Below, piece by piece: positions 8,968 through 17,603 of a stretch of DNA of 64,000 nucleotides. The notes under the pieces are model-generated. The model was not told the origin of the DNA. It did not search any database and was given only the letters and a program-made list of their open reading frames with translations. The stretch is from contig NZ_JNWQ01000013.1 of assembly GCF_000716875.1 (NCBI RefSeq), positions 1 to 64,000 of the forward strand. Reading direction: 5' to 3'. Position 1 is the stretch's first letter. Each line of letters begins with the position of its first letter. The position numbers were made by a program, and so were the translations under genes. Source of the DNA: Streptomyces novaecaesareae (lineage in GTDB: Bacteria; Actinomycetota; Actinomycetes; Streptomycetales; Streptomycetaceae).

Positions 8968-9405
8968 TCAGTCCGCGATGCCGTCGTAGGCGGTCACCCT
9001 GTCGACCACGGCGCGGACCAGGTACTCGCCCGGCACGGAGTTGCGCTCGCCGTACTCCGCGGCCCGCTCGGCGCCCATGTACCGGGCGCCGATGCGGGTG
9101 GCCCAGGTGCGCAGCTCCTCGCCGTCGTCCGTGAAGGCGGCCGTGCACTCCAGCATCACGTAGCCGTAGGGCGGCTGCTGGACGTCGACGCACAGGGCGA
9201 AGTGCGGATCGCGCCGCAACGCACGGTACTTGAGCGAGTCGTGCCAGGTGGTGAAGACCACCTCGATCCCGCCCGGGACGTCGTCCAGCAGGAACCAGAC
9301 CGGTGTGACGTGCGGCCGACCGTCCTTGCGGTGGGTGGCCAGCTTGCCGGTCCGGGTGCCGGTCAGCACGAACGCACGCCATTCGGCGTCAGTCATGGAC
9401 CGCAT
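8968..9405 (-). CDS. PPOX-class (pyridoxamine-5'-phosphate oxidase-like) F420/flavin protein
   Basis: A 145-aa split-barrel protein of the PPOX superfamily. The TGKLATHRKDGRPHVTPVWF segment (about residues 18-37) is typical of the actinobacterial members that bind F420 or FMN and reduce small molecules. The start is set at ATG 9405 because AGGAGG lies at 9412-9417, 6 nt upstream. A second ATG at 9396 is possible. Its start overlaps the 3' end of padR by 17 nt, so the two are co-transcribed and probably translationally coupled. The substrate is unknown. PadR control of a small redox enzyme fits a stress or detoxification role, but that is inference. Confidence 0.85.
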   Translation of the reverse strand: MRSMTDAEWRAFVLTGTRTGKLATHRKDGRPHVTPVWFLLDDVPGGIEVVFTTWHDSLKYRALRRDPHFALCVDVQQPPYGYVMLECTAAFTDDGEELRTWATRIGARYMGAERAAEYGERNSVPGEYLVRAVVDRVTAYDGIAD

Positions 9406-9970
9406 GCGCAACCTCCTGTCCGCGGTCGGCCACGGTGGCCGCCGCCAGTTCGTCGAGCGTGGTCCGGAGCCACTCCAGTTCGGCCCGCGAGGTGGCCCGG
9501 GCGATCAGCAGCACCCCCGTGCGGAAGGGATCGCCGACATCGCCCGCCGTGAGCGGGCGGTCGCCGTCGTAGAAGTAGCTGCTGGGTTCGCTGAGGAAGG
9601 CGAGGCGCCGGCGCAGCACGGTCGCCTGGGCACCGGGGTCGGGCAGGTGGCGCAGAAAGGCGAGGAGCGCGAACCAGCGGTTCTCGTCGGTGATGAACGG
9701 CTCGGCGGGCTCCCGCAGGTTCCGCTGCAGTTCGGCCCGGCCGGCCTCGGTGAGGCTGAGCACGTGCCGGGGGGCGGCCGCCGCCCCGGGCTGCGCCTCG
9801 CGGGTCAGCAGCCCGGCCGTCTCCAGCCGCTTGATGGCCGGGTACAGCGTGCCGTGGCTGACCGTCCTGACGTGCCCTGACAACCGGGCGATCCGCACCC
9901 GCAGTTCATAGCCGTGCAGCGGCTCCTCGTACAGGAACCCGAGGATGGAAAGGTCCAGCAAGCTCGACAT
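9389..9970 (-). CDS. PadR-family transcriptional regulator
   Basis: A 193-aa regulator with the PadR winged helix at residues 1-85 (LSILGFLYEEPLHGYELRVRI, then GTLYPAIKRLETAGLL as the recognition region and wing) and a C-terminal helical dimerisation domain (Vir_act_alpha type). PadR proteins usually repress their own operon and lose affinity on binding phenolics, drugs or other small ligands. It is first in a two-gene operon with the PPOX protein. No Shine-Dalgarno precedes the ATG, and a TATACT -10 box sits right upstream, suggesting a leaderless message. Confidence 0.9.
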   Translation of the reverse strand: MSSLLDLSILGFLYEEPLHGYELRVRIARLSGHVRTVSHGTLYPAIKRLETAGLLTREAQPGAAAAPRHVLSLTEAGRAELQRNLREPAEPFITDENRWFALLAFLRHLPDPGAQATVLRRRLAFLSEPSSYFYDGDRPLTAGDVGDPFRTGVLLIARATSRAELEWLRTTLDELAAATVADRGQEVAHAVHD

Positions 9971-9975
9971 GGTCG

Positions 9976-9981
9976 GAGTAT
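9976..9981 (-). promoter_or_regulatory. Candidate -10 box of padR (leaderless transcript)
   Basis: Read on the minus strand, TATACT lies 5 nt upstream of the padR ATG. Transcription starting about 7 nt downstream of the box would begin at or near the A of the ATG. Leaderless messages are common in actinobacteria. Confidence 0.5.
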
Positions 9982-9995
9982 AGGCCCGAAGCCGC

Positions 9996-10016
9996 CATAT
10001 GCCGATCCGACGTATG
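9996..10016. promoter_or_regulatory. Candidate PadR operator
   Basis: An imperfect 21-bp dyad with ends CATA and TATG lies 26 nt upstream of padR, overlapping where its -35 box should be. PadR proteins typically bind such AT-ended palindromes near their own promoter. The assignment rests on position and symmetry only. Confidence 0.4.
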
Positions 10017-10253
10017 CCTGCCCCGGGGGTGTCAGCGGCCGTGCAGCGCACGGTACTCGGCGACCAAGGCGGCGCCGGAGCCGTCCGGCCGCTCGGGCCG
10101 CCCGTCGGCAGCCCACGCTCGTCGGCACGTCAAGCTGCTGCGTAGGCCCAGCACCTGACCGGCGGACGGCCGCAGCACACCTGAGCTGGGATGCGGTGCT
10201 TTCGGTAGTGCGGCCGTCACACGGCCGAAACCGACCGCCAATAGCGTCTCGCC

Positions 10254-11825
10254 ATGGCCGACATATTCGACTCGTACACGACAGCGGACGCGTGGGACGA
10301 GATGTTCGAGCGCCCCGGGGTGGTGAGACCGGCCTACGAGGCCGTGTTCGCCGCGCTGAGCCCCCTGGACTCCCTCGAACTCCGGTACCGCACCGACCAG
10401 ATGGCCCGTGCCTTCACGGATCGCGGCGTGACCTACTCCTACGGCGGCGAGGAACGCCCCTTCCCGCTCGACCTGGTGCCCCGCCTGCTCGACGCCGTCG
10501 AGTGGGACCGGCTGTGCCGGGGCGTCCGGCAACGGGTCCTCGCCCTGGAGGCCTTCCTCGCCGACGCCTACGGCAGGCAGCGGGTCTTCGCGGACGGTGT
10601 GGTGCCCTACCGACTGCTGTACTCCTCGCCGCACTTCCACCGGGCGGCGCACGGCATAGAACCGCCGAACGGGGTCCGCATCCACGTCTCCGGGATCGAC
10701 CTGGTCCGGGACGAGGAGGGCCGGTTCCGGGTGCTGGAGGACAACGTCCGGGTGCCGTCCGGCGTCTCGTACGTGATCGAGAACCGCCGGGTGATGACCC
10801 GCACCTTCCCGGCCCTCTTCGCCGAACAGCCCGTACGCCCGGTGGACGAGTACCCGCAGCGCCTGCTGGCTGCTCTCAAGGCCTGCGCTCCCGACGGCGT
10901 GACCGATCCGGTGGTGGCCGTCCTCACCCCGGGCGTGGCCAACGCGGCCTACTTCGAACACGCCCTGCTGGCCAGGCTGATGGGCGTCCAACTGGTCGAG
11001 GGCCGCGACCTGGTCTGCTCCGGCAACCGGGTACGGATGCGCACCACCCGGGGGGAGACCCCGGTCCACGTGATCTACCGGCGGCTCGACGACGACTTCC
11101 TCGACCCGCTGCACTTCCGCCCGGACTCGCTGATCGGCGTCCCGGGCATCATGTCCGCCGCCCACGCCGGGAACGTCACCCTCGCCAACGCCGTGGGCAA
11201 CGGCATCGCCGACGACAAGCTGCTCTACACCTACGTCCCCGACCTGATCCGCTACTACCTGGCGGAGGAGCCGCTGCTGCCGAACGTGGAGACCATCCGC
11301 CCGGAGGAACCGGGCCGGCTGGAGGAGGTCCTGGACCAGCTGGACCGGCTGGTGCTGAAGCCGGTCGACGGCGCCGGGGGCAAGGGCATCGTGATCGGCC
11401 CGCGTGCGGAGCGGGACGCGCTCGACCGGCTGGCCAAGGAGGTGCGGGCGGACCCGCGCGGCTGGATCGCCCAGCGTCCGGTGGCGCTGTCCACCTCGCC
11501 GACCCTGAGCCGTCGCGGCGACGGCCAGGACGGGCTCGCTCCCCGCCACATCGACCTGCGGCCGTTCGCCGTCCACGACGGCAGCGACGTCTGGCTGGTC
11601 CCCGGCGGGCTGACCCGGGTGGCCCTCGGAGAGGGCAACCTGATCGTCAACTCCAGCCAGGGCGGCGGATCCAAGGACACCTGGGTGCTGGCACCCGACG
11701 CACCGCCGAGCCGGTCCACCGGCGAGCGGTCCACCGCGGTGAGCGAAGTGAGCCCGCGTCAGTTCGGCCCCGGCAGCACGAGCACGCCCGGCGGCCCGGC
11801 CCAGGAGGAGGCACAGCAGCAGTGA
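10254..11825 (+). CDS. Circularly permuted ATP-grasp type 2 family protein
   Basis: A 523-aa protein of the COG2308 family (circularly permuted ATP-grasp, DUF404/DUF407). Visible signatures are the N-terminal DEMFERPGVVRPAY segment, YSYGGEERPFPLDLVP near residue 60, EDNVRVPSGVSYVIENR near 160-180, and VLKPVDGAGGKGIVIGP near 365-380, which matches the ATP-binding lysine and glycine loop. It forms a conserved trio with the next two genes. Comparative genomics predicts that the trio makes or modifies peptide-like amide bonds, but the substrate is unknown. The stop overlaps the next start (GTGA). Upstream lies a 283-nt divergent intergenic region shared with padR. Confidence 0.9.
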   Translation: MADIFDSYTTADAWDEMFERPGVVRPAYEAVFAALSPLDSLELRYRTDQMARAFTDRGVTYSYGGEERPFPLDLVPRLLDAVEWDRLCRGVRQRVLALEAFLADAYGRQRVFADGVVPYRLLYSSPHFHRAAHGIEPPNGVRIHVSGIDLVRDEEGRFRVLEDNVRVPSGVSYVIENRRVMTRTFPALFAEQPVRPVDEYPQRLLAALKACAPDGVTDPVVAVLTPGVANAAYFEHALLARLMGVQLVEGRDLVCSGNRVRMRTTRGETPVHVIYRRLDDDFLDPLHFRPDSLIGVPGIMSAAHAGNVTLANAVGNGIADDKLLYTYVPDLIRYYLAEEPLLPNVETIRPEEPGRLEEVLDQLDRLVLKPVDGAGGKGIVIGPRAERDALDRLAKEVRADPRGWIAQRPVALSTSPTLSRRGDGQDGLAPRHIDLRPFAVHDGSDVWLVPGGLTRVALGEGNLIVNSSQGGGSKDTWVLAPDAPPSRSTGERSTAVSEVSPRQFGPGSTSTPGGPAQEEAQQQ

Positions 11826-12790
11826 TCACCACCGACACCATGCTCTCCCGGATCGCCGAATCCCTGTTCTGGGTCGGCCGCTACGTGGAGCGCGCCGACG
11901 ACACCGCCCGCATCCTGGACGCCTACCTGCACCGGCTGCTGGAAGACCCGTGGAGCGACGAGGACGCCGCCTGCCGCTCGCTGCACGCCATCCTCGGCGT
12001 GGCCGTCCCGAGCGAACAGCACTGCGACATGGACTCGGTCCTGGCCCGGCTCGCCTTCGACCAGGCCAGCCCCGGCTCCATCGAGGGCGCGCTCAGGGCG
12101 GCCCGGCAGAACGCGCTGACCGCACGCGACGTGGTCTCCACCGAGATGTGGGAGACCCTCAACTCCACCTGGCACCAGCTCGCCGAGCACCAGCGCGCCG
12201 CGCGCCGCACCGGACCGGACGCCTACCTCGGGCTGGTCCGCCGCCGCGCCGCCCTGTTCTTCGGGCTCGCCGACTCCACCATGAGCCGTGACGACGGCTG
12301 GCGCTTCGTCGTCCTCGGGCGGAGCCTGGAGCGGGTCGACATGATCGCCCGGCTGCTCGCCGTCCGGGTGCTCGCAGCCGTCCACGCGCCCGACTGGCCC
12401 ACGCTGCTCAGCGCGAGCGGCGCCGAGGAGGCCTTCGTCCGCGCCCGCGGGGCCGGCAGCGACCCGGGCGAGGTGGCGGCCTTCCTGTTGCTCGACCGGG
12501 GATTCCCGCGCTCCGTGCTGCACGCGCTGAGCGCCGCCGAGGAGTGCCTCGCCGAACTCGGCGGCGGCACGCCCGCCTGGCAGCGGCCCGAACCCGCGCG
12601 GCTGGCCGTGGGCCGGATGCGCACCAGGCTGGAGTACCTGGACTCCGCCGAGCTGGAGCAACTGCCCGCGCTGCTGAGCGAGCTCCAGCTCGCCTGCGGC
12701 GAGGCCACCCGGGCCGTGGCCGAGCGCTACTTCCCCTACGACGGCCCGATCGAGTGGTCCCACCAGTCCGTGATGCGAGAGGGAGTGTGA
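11822..12790 (+). CDS. Alpha-E domain protein (DUF403/COG2307)
   Basis: A 322-aa, mostly helical protein of the alpha-E family, recognised from MLSRIAESLFWVGRYVERADDTARILD at the N-terminus and WRFVVLGRSLERVDMIARLL in the middle. The family nearly always travels with the ATP-grasp protein and the transglutaminase-like protein that flank it here. The GTG at 11822 overlaps the previous stop and has AGGAGGAG at 11803-11810. An internal ATG at 11840 sits closer to the usual family start, and either is possible. The molecular function is not established. Confidence 0.88.
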   Translation: MITTDTMLSRIAESLFWVGRYVERADDTARILDAYLHRLLEDPWSDEDAACRSLHAILGVAVPSEQHCDMDSVLARLAFDQASPGSIEGALRAARQNALTARDVVSTEMWETLNSTWHQLAEHQRAARRTGPDAYLGLVRRRAALFFGLADSTMSRDDGWRFVVLGRSLERVDMIARLLAVRVLAAVHAPDWPTLLSASGAEEAFVRARGAGSDPGEVAAFLLLDRGFPRSVLHALSAAEECLAELGGGTPAWQRPEPARLAVGRMRTRLEYLDSAELEQLPALLSELQLACGEATRAVAERYFPYDGPIEWSHQSVMREGV

Positions 12791-12795
12791 ACGGG

Positions 12796-13638
12796 ATGGC
12801 CAGCCGACTGCGGATACGACACGAGACCCGGGTGGGATACCCGAGCCCGGCCGGCTCCTCGTACAACGAGCTGCGGATGAGCCCGCTCACCCTGCCCACC
12901 CAGACCGTCCTGGACTCACGGGTGGAGGTGACCCCGGCCGCCTCGCTGTGGACCTACTGGGACTACTGGGGCACCCAGGTCACCGTGTTCGACCTCGCCG
13001 ACTCGCACACCGACCTCTCGCTGACGGCGACCAGCCTGGTCGAGACCGCCCCGCCGACCCCGCTGCCCACGCCGCTCGACCGGGCCGAGATCGCCGCGCG
13101 GTCGGCCGACTCCCGGCTGACCGAGTACCTCGCCGCGACGCCGCGCACCACGGTGAGCCCGGACCTCGCCGCCCAGGCCCGTGCGGCCGCCGACGGCCTG
13201 GACGCCCACCAGGCCGCGGCGGCGCTGACCGACCTGGTCAGGGAGCGCGTCTCCTACACCCAGGGAACCACCGGGGTGCACACCGGAGCACAGGACGCCT
13301 GGGACCAACGGGCAGGCGTCTGCCAGGACTTCGCCCACCTCACCGCGGCCCTGCTCCGCGCGGCCGGTCTCCCGACCCGGTACGTGTCCGGCTACCTGCA
13401 CCCCTCGCCCGACGCCGAGCTCGACCGGCCGGTGGCCGGTGAGAGCCATGCCTGGGTCGAGTACTGGGCGGGCGAGTGGATCGGCCAGGACCCGACCAAC
13501 GGCACCCAGCCCGGCGAGTCCCACGTCATCGTCGCGCGCGGGCGCGAGTACGGCGACGTGCCCCCGCACAAGGGCGTCTACCGCGGCGCGCCGGGCGAAC
13601 TCCCCCGGGTACGGGTGGAATTCACCCGGCTCGCCTGA
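12796..13638 (+). CDS. Transglutaminase-like cysteine peptidase/ligase family protein
   Basis: A 280-aa protein with the bacterial transglutaminase-like N-terminal beta region (LRIRHETRVGYPSP at the start) and core. The catalytic Cys lies in GVCQDFAHLTAALLRAAGLP, His in GESHAWVEYW and Asp in IGQDPTNG. Members cleave or form amide bonds. In this trio it is thought to process the product of the ATP-grasp ligase. ATG 12796 is preferred because GGGAG lies about 10 nt upstream. A GTG at 12787 overlapping the previous stop is the alternative. The gene is followed by a strong hairpin terminator. Confidence 0.88.
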   Translation: MASRLRIRHETRVGYPSPAGSSYNELRMSPLTLPTQTVLDSRVEVTPAASLWTYWDYWGTQVTVFDLADSHTDLSLTATSLVETAPPTPLPTPLDRAEIAARSADSRLTEYLAATPRTTVSPDLAAQARAAADGLDAHQAAAALTDLVRERVSYTQGTTGVHTGAQDAWDQRAGVCQDFAHLTAALLRAAGLPTRYVSGYLHPSPDAELDRPVAGESHAWVEYWAGEWIGQDPTNGTQPGESHVIVARGREYGDVPPHKGVYRGAPGELPRVRVEFTRLA

Positions 13639-13684
13639 ACCGGACGGATCCCACGGCGGCTGCTGCAGGACGCCGGCGCGGACA

Positions 13685-13737
13685 CGGCACGCCGACACTG
13701 CGCGCGGCGTCGGGCCGTGCGCAGTGTCGGCGTGCCG
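13685..13737. terminator. Perfect 19-bp hairpin between converging genes
   Basis: Bases 13685-13703 and 13719-13737 are exact reverse complements over 19 bp, with a 15-nt loop. The hairpin sits between the transglutaminase gene (ending 13638) and the methyltransferase gene (ending 13752 on the other strand), so it can stop transcription from both sides. There is no U-tract, as is usual in actinomycetes. Confidence 0.85.
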
Positions 13738-13751
13738 GGGCGGCAGGGGTG

Positions 13752-14543
13752 TCAGGGGCGGGTGGCGGAGGCGATGAACATCGGGACCATGACGAAGAGC
13801 TTGCCGGTCTTCGCGCGCTCCTGCTGCTCCGCGAGCCAGGCGTCGGCGGCCTCGGGGGTGACCGCGCCGGAGGCCTTGCCCGCGGCGGCGACGCTCTGGA
13901 GGACGACGCCGCACTGGGCGTAGTCGCGGTAGACGAGCGGGAAGAGCTCCACCTCGATGTCCTCGAAGCCGGCGTCCTGGAGGAGGCTGTGGAAGCGGCG
14001 GCCGATCCACGGGTAGGCGATGGTGTCGGCGAAGGCGCGCCCCAGCTTGCGGGTGGTGTCCATGTCGGAGGCGTCGACCGTCCAGAGGTCGGCGTCCAGC
14101 TCGACCAGAACGAGGCGGCCGCCCGGACGCAGTACCCGGCGGGCCTCGGCCAGGGCGGCGGTGGGGTCCGTCAGGTGCTGGTAGACGCGCTCGGCACGGT
14201 AGCCGTCGACCGACGCGTCCTCCAGGGGGAGGTCCTCGGCGCGGGCCTCGATCAGCCGCAGCTGGGGGTGGCGCTGCCGGCCGACCTGGACGAGGAAGCC
14301 GCTGGCGTCGACGCCGATCGCGTCCAGGCCGCTCTCGGCCAGCTGCGCGGTGGCGGTCCCGACGCCGCAGCCGACGTCGAGCACGGTGGCGCCCGAGGGC
14401 AGGTCGAGCAGCTGGTGCGAGCGGTCGCGCAGCGGGGGCATCTGGGGGAGGTTCTCGCACCAGTCGAGGAAGCCCAGCATCTGCTTCTGCTGGCCCGTCA
14501 GCTCGACGTCGTTGAAGCCACCCACCTGGACGGTCTCGGTCAT
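13752..14543 (-). CDS. Class I SAM-dependent methyltransferase
   Basis: A 263-aa Rossmann-fold methyltransferase. Motif I is VLDVGCGVGTATAQLAESG at about residues 54-72, the acidic SAM-ribose contact is GVDASGF about 20 residues later, and a UbiE-like RRVLRPGGRLVLVELD follows near 140. The substrate cannot be read from sequence; the closest general type is the UbiE/menaquinone or small-molecule group. It starts at ATG 14543, 82 nt from the start-distal end of the antiporter gene on the same strand, so the two may share a transcript. It lies about 4 kb outside the biosynthetic operon, and a role there is only a remote possibility. Confidence 0.85.
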   Translation of the reverse strand: MTETVQVGGFNDVELTGQQKQMLGFLDWCENLPQMPPLRDRSHQLLDLPSGATVLDVGCGVGTATAQLAESGLDAIGVDASGFLVQVGRQRHPQLRLIEARAEDLPLEDASVDGYRAERVYQHLTDPTAALAEARRVLRPGGRLVLVELDADLWTVDASDMDTTRKLGRAFADTIAYPWIGRRFHSLLQDAGFEDIEVELFPLVYRDYAQCGVVLQSVAAAGKASGAVTPEAADAWLAEQQERAKTGKLFVMVPMFIASATRP

Positions 14544-14625
14544 GTGTTCTTCCTTCTCATGGTCTGCATGGTTCGATGAGGGACGGGGAGGCTCCGGCCG
14601 CCCCGCCCCGCCCCGCCCGGTACTG

Positions 14626-15981
14626 CTATCGGCCCGCGGGCACCAGGTCCTTCTCCGCATCCGTCTCCGCAAGCGGAACCGCCGCCTCGATGTCCACGCC
14701 TTCCCGGCGGGCCCTCGCTGCGAACAGCCGGTGCAGCGGGGTCGCCGCGAAGGTCGTGATGATCGTCATGACCGCGAGGACGGTGTAGAGCTCGACCCCG
14801 AACATCCCGGCCTCCAGGCCGATGTTGAGCAGGATCAGCTCCATCAGGCCGCGGGCGTTCATCAGCGCGCCGAGGGAACGCGACTCGTGGGTGCCGAGGC
14901 CCTGCATGCGGCCGGCCACCATGACCGCGAGCCCCTTGCCGACGGACGCGACCAGCAGCACGAGGCCGGCCATCAGCAGGGTGTCGGTCTCGAACACGGT
15001 CGAGAGCTTGGTGTTGAGGCCGGAGTAGATGAAGAAGGCCGGCACCAGGACGTAGCCGACCAGCGGCTCCAGCCGATCGCGCAACGCCTCGACGAAGGCA
15101 CCGCGCGGCATCGAGACGCCCATGACGAACGCGCCGAAGACGGCGTAGATGCCGGTCTTGTCGGTGAACCAGGCGGCGAGCGCCAGGCCGATCATGGTGA
15201 CGACGAACGGGCCGACCGGGAATGCCTCCCCGGCGTCCATCCGGCGTTGCGCCCAGTCGCCGACGCGGCGCAGGCCCGCCCGGCCGACGGTCAGCATCAG
15301 CACCGTGTAGGCGACGCCGCCCACCAGGGCGGTGATGGCGAGCGCGGCACTGCCCTTGATCGAGGCCACCACCGCGGCCAGCAGGATCCAGGAGACGACG
15401 TCGTCGACCGCCGCGCAGGCCAGCGCCATGGTGCCGAGCCGGGTCTCCTGGAGGCCGGAGTCGTGGATGATCCATGCCAGCATCGGGAACGCGGTCACAG
15501 CGATCGCGGCGGCGATGAAGAGCGCGGCCTCCCAGGCGCTCACCTTCTCGGCGAAGTAGCCGCCCTGATCGACCATCAGCCAGCCGACCAGGCCGCCGAG
15601 CACCATCGGCGCGGCGATTCCGGCGAGCGAGGTGAGGCCGGCCGTCCTGGCGTGGCTCACGAAGATCCGGGTGTTGAAGGCCGTTCCGACGAGGAACATG
15701 TAGAGCACCAGGCCCAGTTGGCCCACCACGTAGAGCGTCATGTGCGAGGGGTGGACGACCTTGACGCCCTCCACGACCACCTTGGTCGGGAAGATCCAGT
15801 GCTGCACGTCGGGGGCGACCGCGCCCAGCAGGGACGGTCCGAGCGCGAAGCCGGCGAACATCATCGCCACGACCTGGGACTGTCCCAGCCTGACGAACAG
15901 CGGGGTGAGCAGCCGGTACGCGCCGAGAATGACGGCCACTTGCAGGAAGAAATGCAAGGCAACTTCGGCTGGAGGTGGCAT
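14626..15981 (-). CDS. Cation:proton antiporter (CPA2 / KefB-like)
   Basis: A 451-aa integral membrane protein with about twelve hydrophobic helices and the Na_H_Exchanger fold of monovalent cation:proton antiporter family 2. Recognisable pieces are VVAMMFAGFALGPSLLG near residue 40, AFPMLAWIIHDSGL and ALACAAVDDVVSWILLA near 165-195 with the paired acidic residues of the ion site, and SLGALMNARGLMELILLNIG near 375. There is no C-terminal TrkA-N domain. It probably exchanges sodium or potassium for protons. An AAGGAG lies just upstream of ATG 15981. It diverges from the RDD gene across 139 nt. Confidence 0.9.
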   Translation of the reverse strand: MPPPAEVALHFFLQVAVILGAYRLLTPLFVRLGQSQVVAMMFAGFALGPSLLGAVAPDVQHWIFPTKVVVEGVKVVHPSHMTLYVVGQLGLVLYMFLVGTAFNTRIFVSHARTAGLTSLAGIAAPMVLGGLVGWLMVDQGGYFAEKVSAWEAALFIAAAIAVTAFPMLAWIIHDSGLQETRLGTMALACAAVDDVVSWILLAAVVASIKGSAALAITALVGGVAYTVLMLTVGRAGLRRVGDWAQRRMDAGEAFPVGPFVVTMIGLALAAWFTDKTGIYAVFGAFVMGVSMPRGAFVEALRDRLEPLVGYVLVPAFFIYSGLNTKLSTVFETDTLLMAGLVLLVASVGKGLAVMVAGRMQGLGTHESRSLGALMNARGLMELILLNIGLEAGMFGVELYTVLAVMTIITTFAATPLHRLFAARARREGVDIEAAVPLAETDAEKDLVPAGR

Positions 15982-16120
15982 ATGAGCTCCTTCACGAGAC
16001 GGGACGAAGGAATTCTGCGGACCGGGGAAGCCGGGGTCTGCTCAAGTTTGCGCAGCACCGGGCGGGTCGGGACTGGAGAATCTGCGCCAATCGACTCGCG
16101 CGCCTGAAATGGAGAGTCCC

Positions 16121-16579
16121 GTGAGCTACGCGCCGTGGTGGCGGCGAACCGCCGCTTTCTTCATCGACTTCGCCCTCATGTGGGTGTACTTCGGCATCGG
16201 ATATCTGCTGAAGCAGATCTTCGCCGACGGGGACTGGGGCGACCGCCTGCTGTTCCTCTTCATCGGCCTCGGCCTCTGGTCGAACTTCTACAACAAGTGC
16301 GTCCGGATGGGCAAGGAAGGCCACACCTGGGGCAAGCAGCTGATGGGCTTCAAGCTCCTGCACGAGCCGACCAACGCGCCCATGGGCCCCCTGCGGGCGT
16401 TCGTCCGCGAGAACGCCCACATGACCAACATCTGCACCCTCGGGGTCGGATTCCTGCGGCCGTTCTGGGACGCCAAGGGCCAGACCTTCGCCGACACCGT
16501 CATGAAGACGGTCGCGGTCAACACCGCGAAGTCGTCGGAAAACGCGTCGGCCCAGCCCCGGCAGCGCGTCGCGGCCTGA
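16121..16579 (+). CDS. RDD-family membrane protein
   Basis: A protein of about 152 aa with the RDD family hallmark: Arg in the first hydrophobic segment (APWWRRTAAFFIDFALMW), a second segment around residues 40-65, and TWGKQLMGFKLL before the C-terminal part. RDD proteins are small membrane proteins; some have been linked to sodium/proton transport or act as transporter partners. GTG 16121 is preferred because GGAGAG lies at 16111-16116. An ATG at 16109, without an SD, would add four residues. It precedes the ABC exporter in the same direction, with a 79-nt gap. Confidence 0.82.
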   Translation: MSYAPWWRRTAAFFIDFALMWVYFGIGYLLKQIFADGDWGDRLLFLFIGLGLWSNFYNKCVRMGKEGHTWGKQLMGFKLLHEPTNAPMGPLRAFVRENAHMTNICTLGVGFLRPFWDAKGQTFADTVMKTVAVNTAKSSENASAQPRQRVAA

Positions 16580-16658
16580 CCCCGGCGTGAACAAGGCGTC
16601 CGCCCACGGCGGGCCGCCCGTCGTCCCCGTACAACGACCGTACCGCGAGGATTCCTCC

Positions 16659-17603
16659 GTGACTGCACCCGCAATTCTCGTCGAGCACGTGCGCAAGAGC
16701 TTCGGCGAAGTGACCGCACTCGATGACGTCTCCTTCAAGGTGGAAAGGGGAGAGGTATTCGCCCTGCTCGGCCGCAACGGCGCGGGCAAGACGTCCACCG
16801 TGCGCATCCTGACCACCAACAGCACGCCGGACGCCGGACGGGCCGAGGTGCTCGGCCTCGACACCGTGCGCCAGGCCGCGCAGGTCCGCAACCGGATCGG
16901 CCTCACCGGCCAGTACGCCGCGGTCGACGACAACCTGACCGGCCGGGAGAACCTCCGGCTCATCGGGCGGCTGACCCATGTGCCCCGTCGCGAACTCGCC
17001 GACCGCGTCGACGGGTTGCTGGACCGCTTCGGACTCACCGAGGTTGCCGACCGGCCGGTGAAGGGCTACTCGGGCGGTACCCGCCGTCGGCTCGACGTCG
17101 CCTCCGCCCTGGTGCACAAGCCGCCGGTCCTCTTCCTGGACGAGCCGACCACCGGCCTCGACCTGGAGAGCCGCCTGGCCCTGTGGGACATGGTCAAGGA
17201 ACTGGTCGCCGAGGGCACCGCGGTGCTGCTCACCACCCAGTACCTGGAGGAGGCCGACCGGCTCGCCCAGCAGATCGCCGTGATCGACGGGGGCCGCGTC
17301 GTCGCCGAGGGCAGCCCGGCCGAACTCAAGGCCAAGGTCGGCGCCTCCGTGGTGGAGATCGGCTTCGCCCAGGAGGAGTTGGTGCGTCAGGCCGCGGATC
17401 TGCTGACCAGGCTGGAGGGCAGCGCACCACAGCGCGAGGGCACCGTGCTCCGGCTCAACGCCGACGACGGTGCGGCGGCGACGATGCGGGCCATGACCAT
17501 CCTCGACGCCCACAGCCTGATGCCGACGACGCTCGCCCTGCGCGAGCCCAGCCTCGACGACGCCTTCCTCGCCCTCACGGCCCACACCGGAGAGTCCGCA
17601 TGA
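16659..17603 (+). CDS. ABC transporter ATP-binding protein, DrrA type
   Basis: A 314-aa nucleotide-binding subunit. Walker A is GRNGAGKTS (about residues 38-46), the signature is YSGGTRRRLDVA near 140, Walker B is VLFLDEPTTGLD near 160, and the switch region is LLTTQYLEEADRL near 190. The C-terminal extension matches the daunorubicin-resistance exporter (DrrA) group. GTG 16659 has GCGAGG 8 nt upstream. It overlaps its permease partner by 4 nt. Lying just outside the biosynthetic operon, the pair is a reasonable candidate for product export and self-resistance; this is inferred from position. Confidence 0.92.
   Translation: MTAPAILVEHVRKSFGEVTALDDVSFKVERGEVFALLGRNGAGKTSTVRILTTNSTPDAGRAEVLGLDTVRQAAQVRNRIGLTGQYAAVDDNLTGRENLRLIGRLTHVPRRELADRVDGLLDRFGLTEVADRPVKGYSGGTRRRLDVASALVHKPPVLFLDEPTTGLDLESRLALWDMVKELVAEGTAVLLTTQYLEEADRLAQQIAVIDGGRVVAEGSPAELKAKVGASVVEIGFAQEELVRQAADLLTRLEGSAPQREGTVLRLNADDGAAATMRAMTILDAHSLMPTTLALREPSLDDAFLALTAHTGESA

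Noticed and set aside
10017..10253. Coding region in the padR/ATP-grasp intergenic space
   Set aside because: Frames there are antisense or Arg-rich without RBS; the region is better explained as divergent promoter DNA.
13752..14543. Hydropersulfide methyltransferase of the sulfur pathway
   Set aside because: A general SAM methyltransferase fold cannot support this, and it lies outside the operon beyond three other transcription units.
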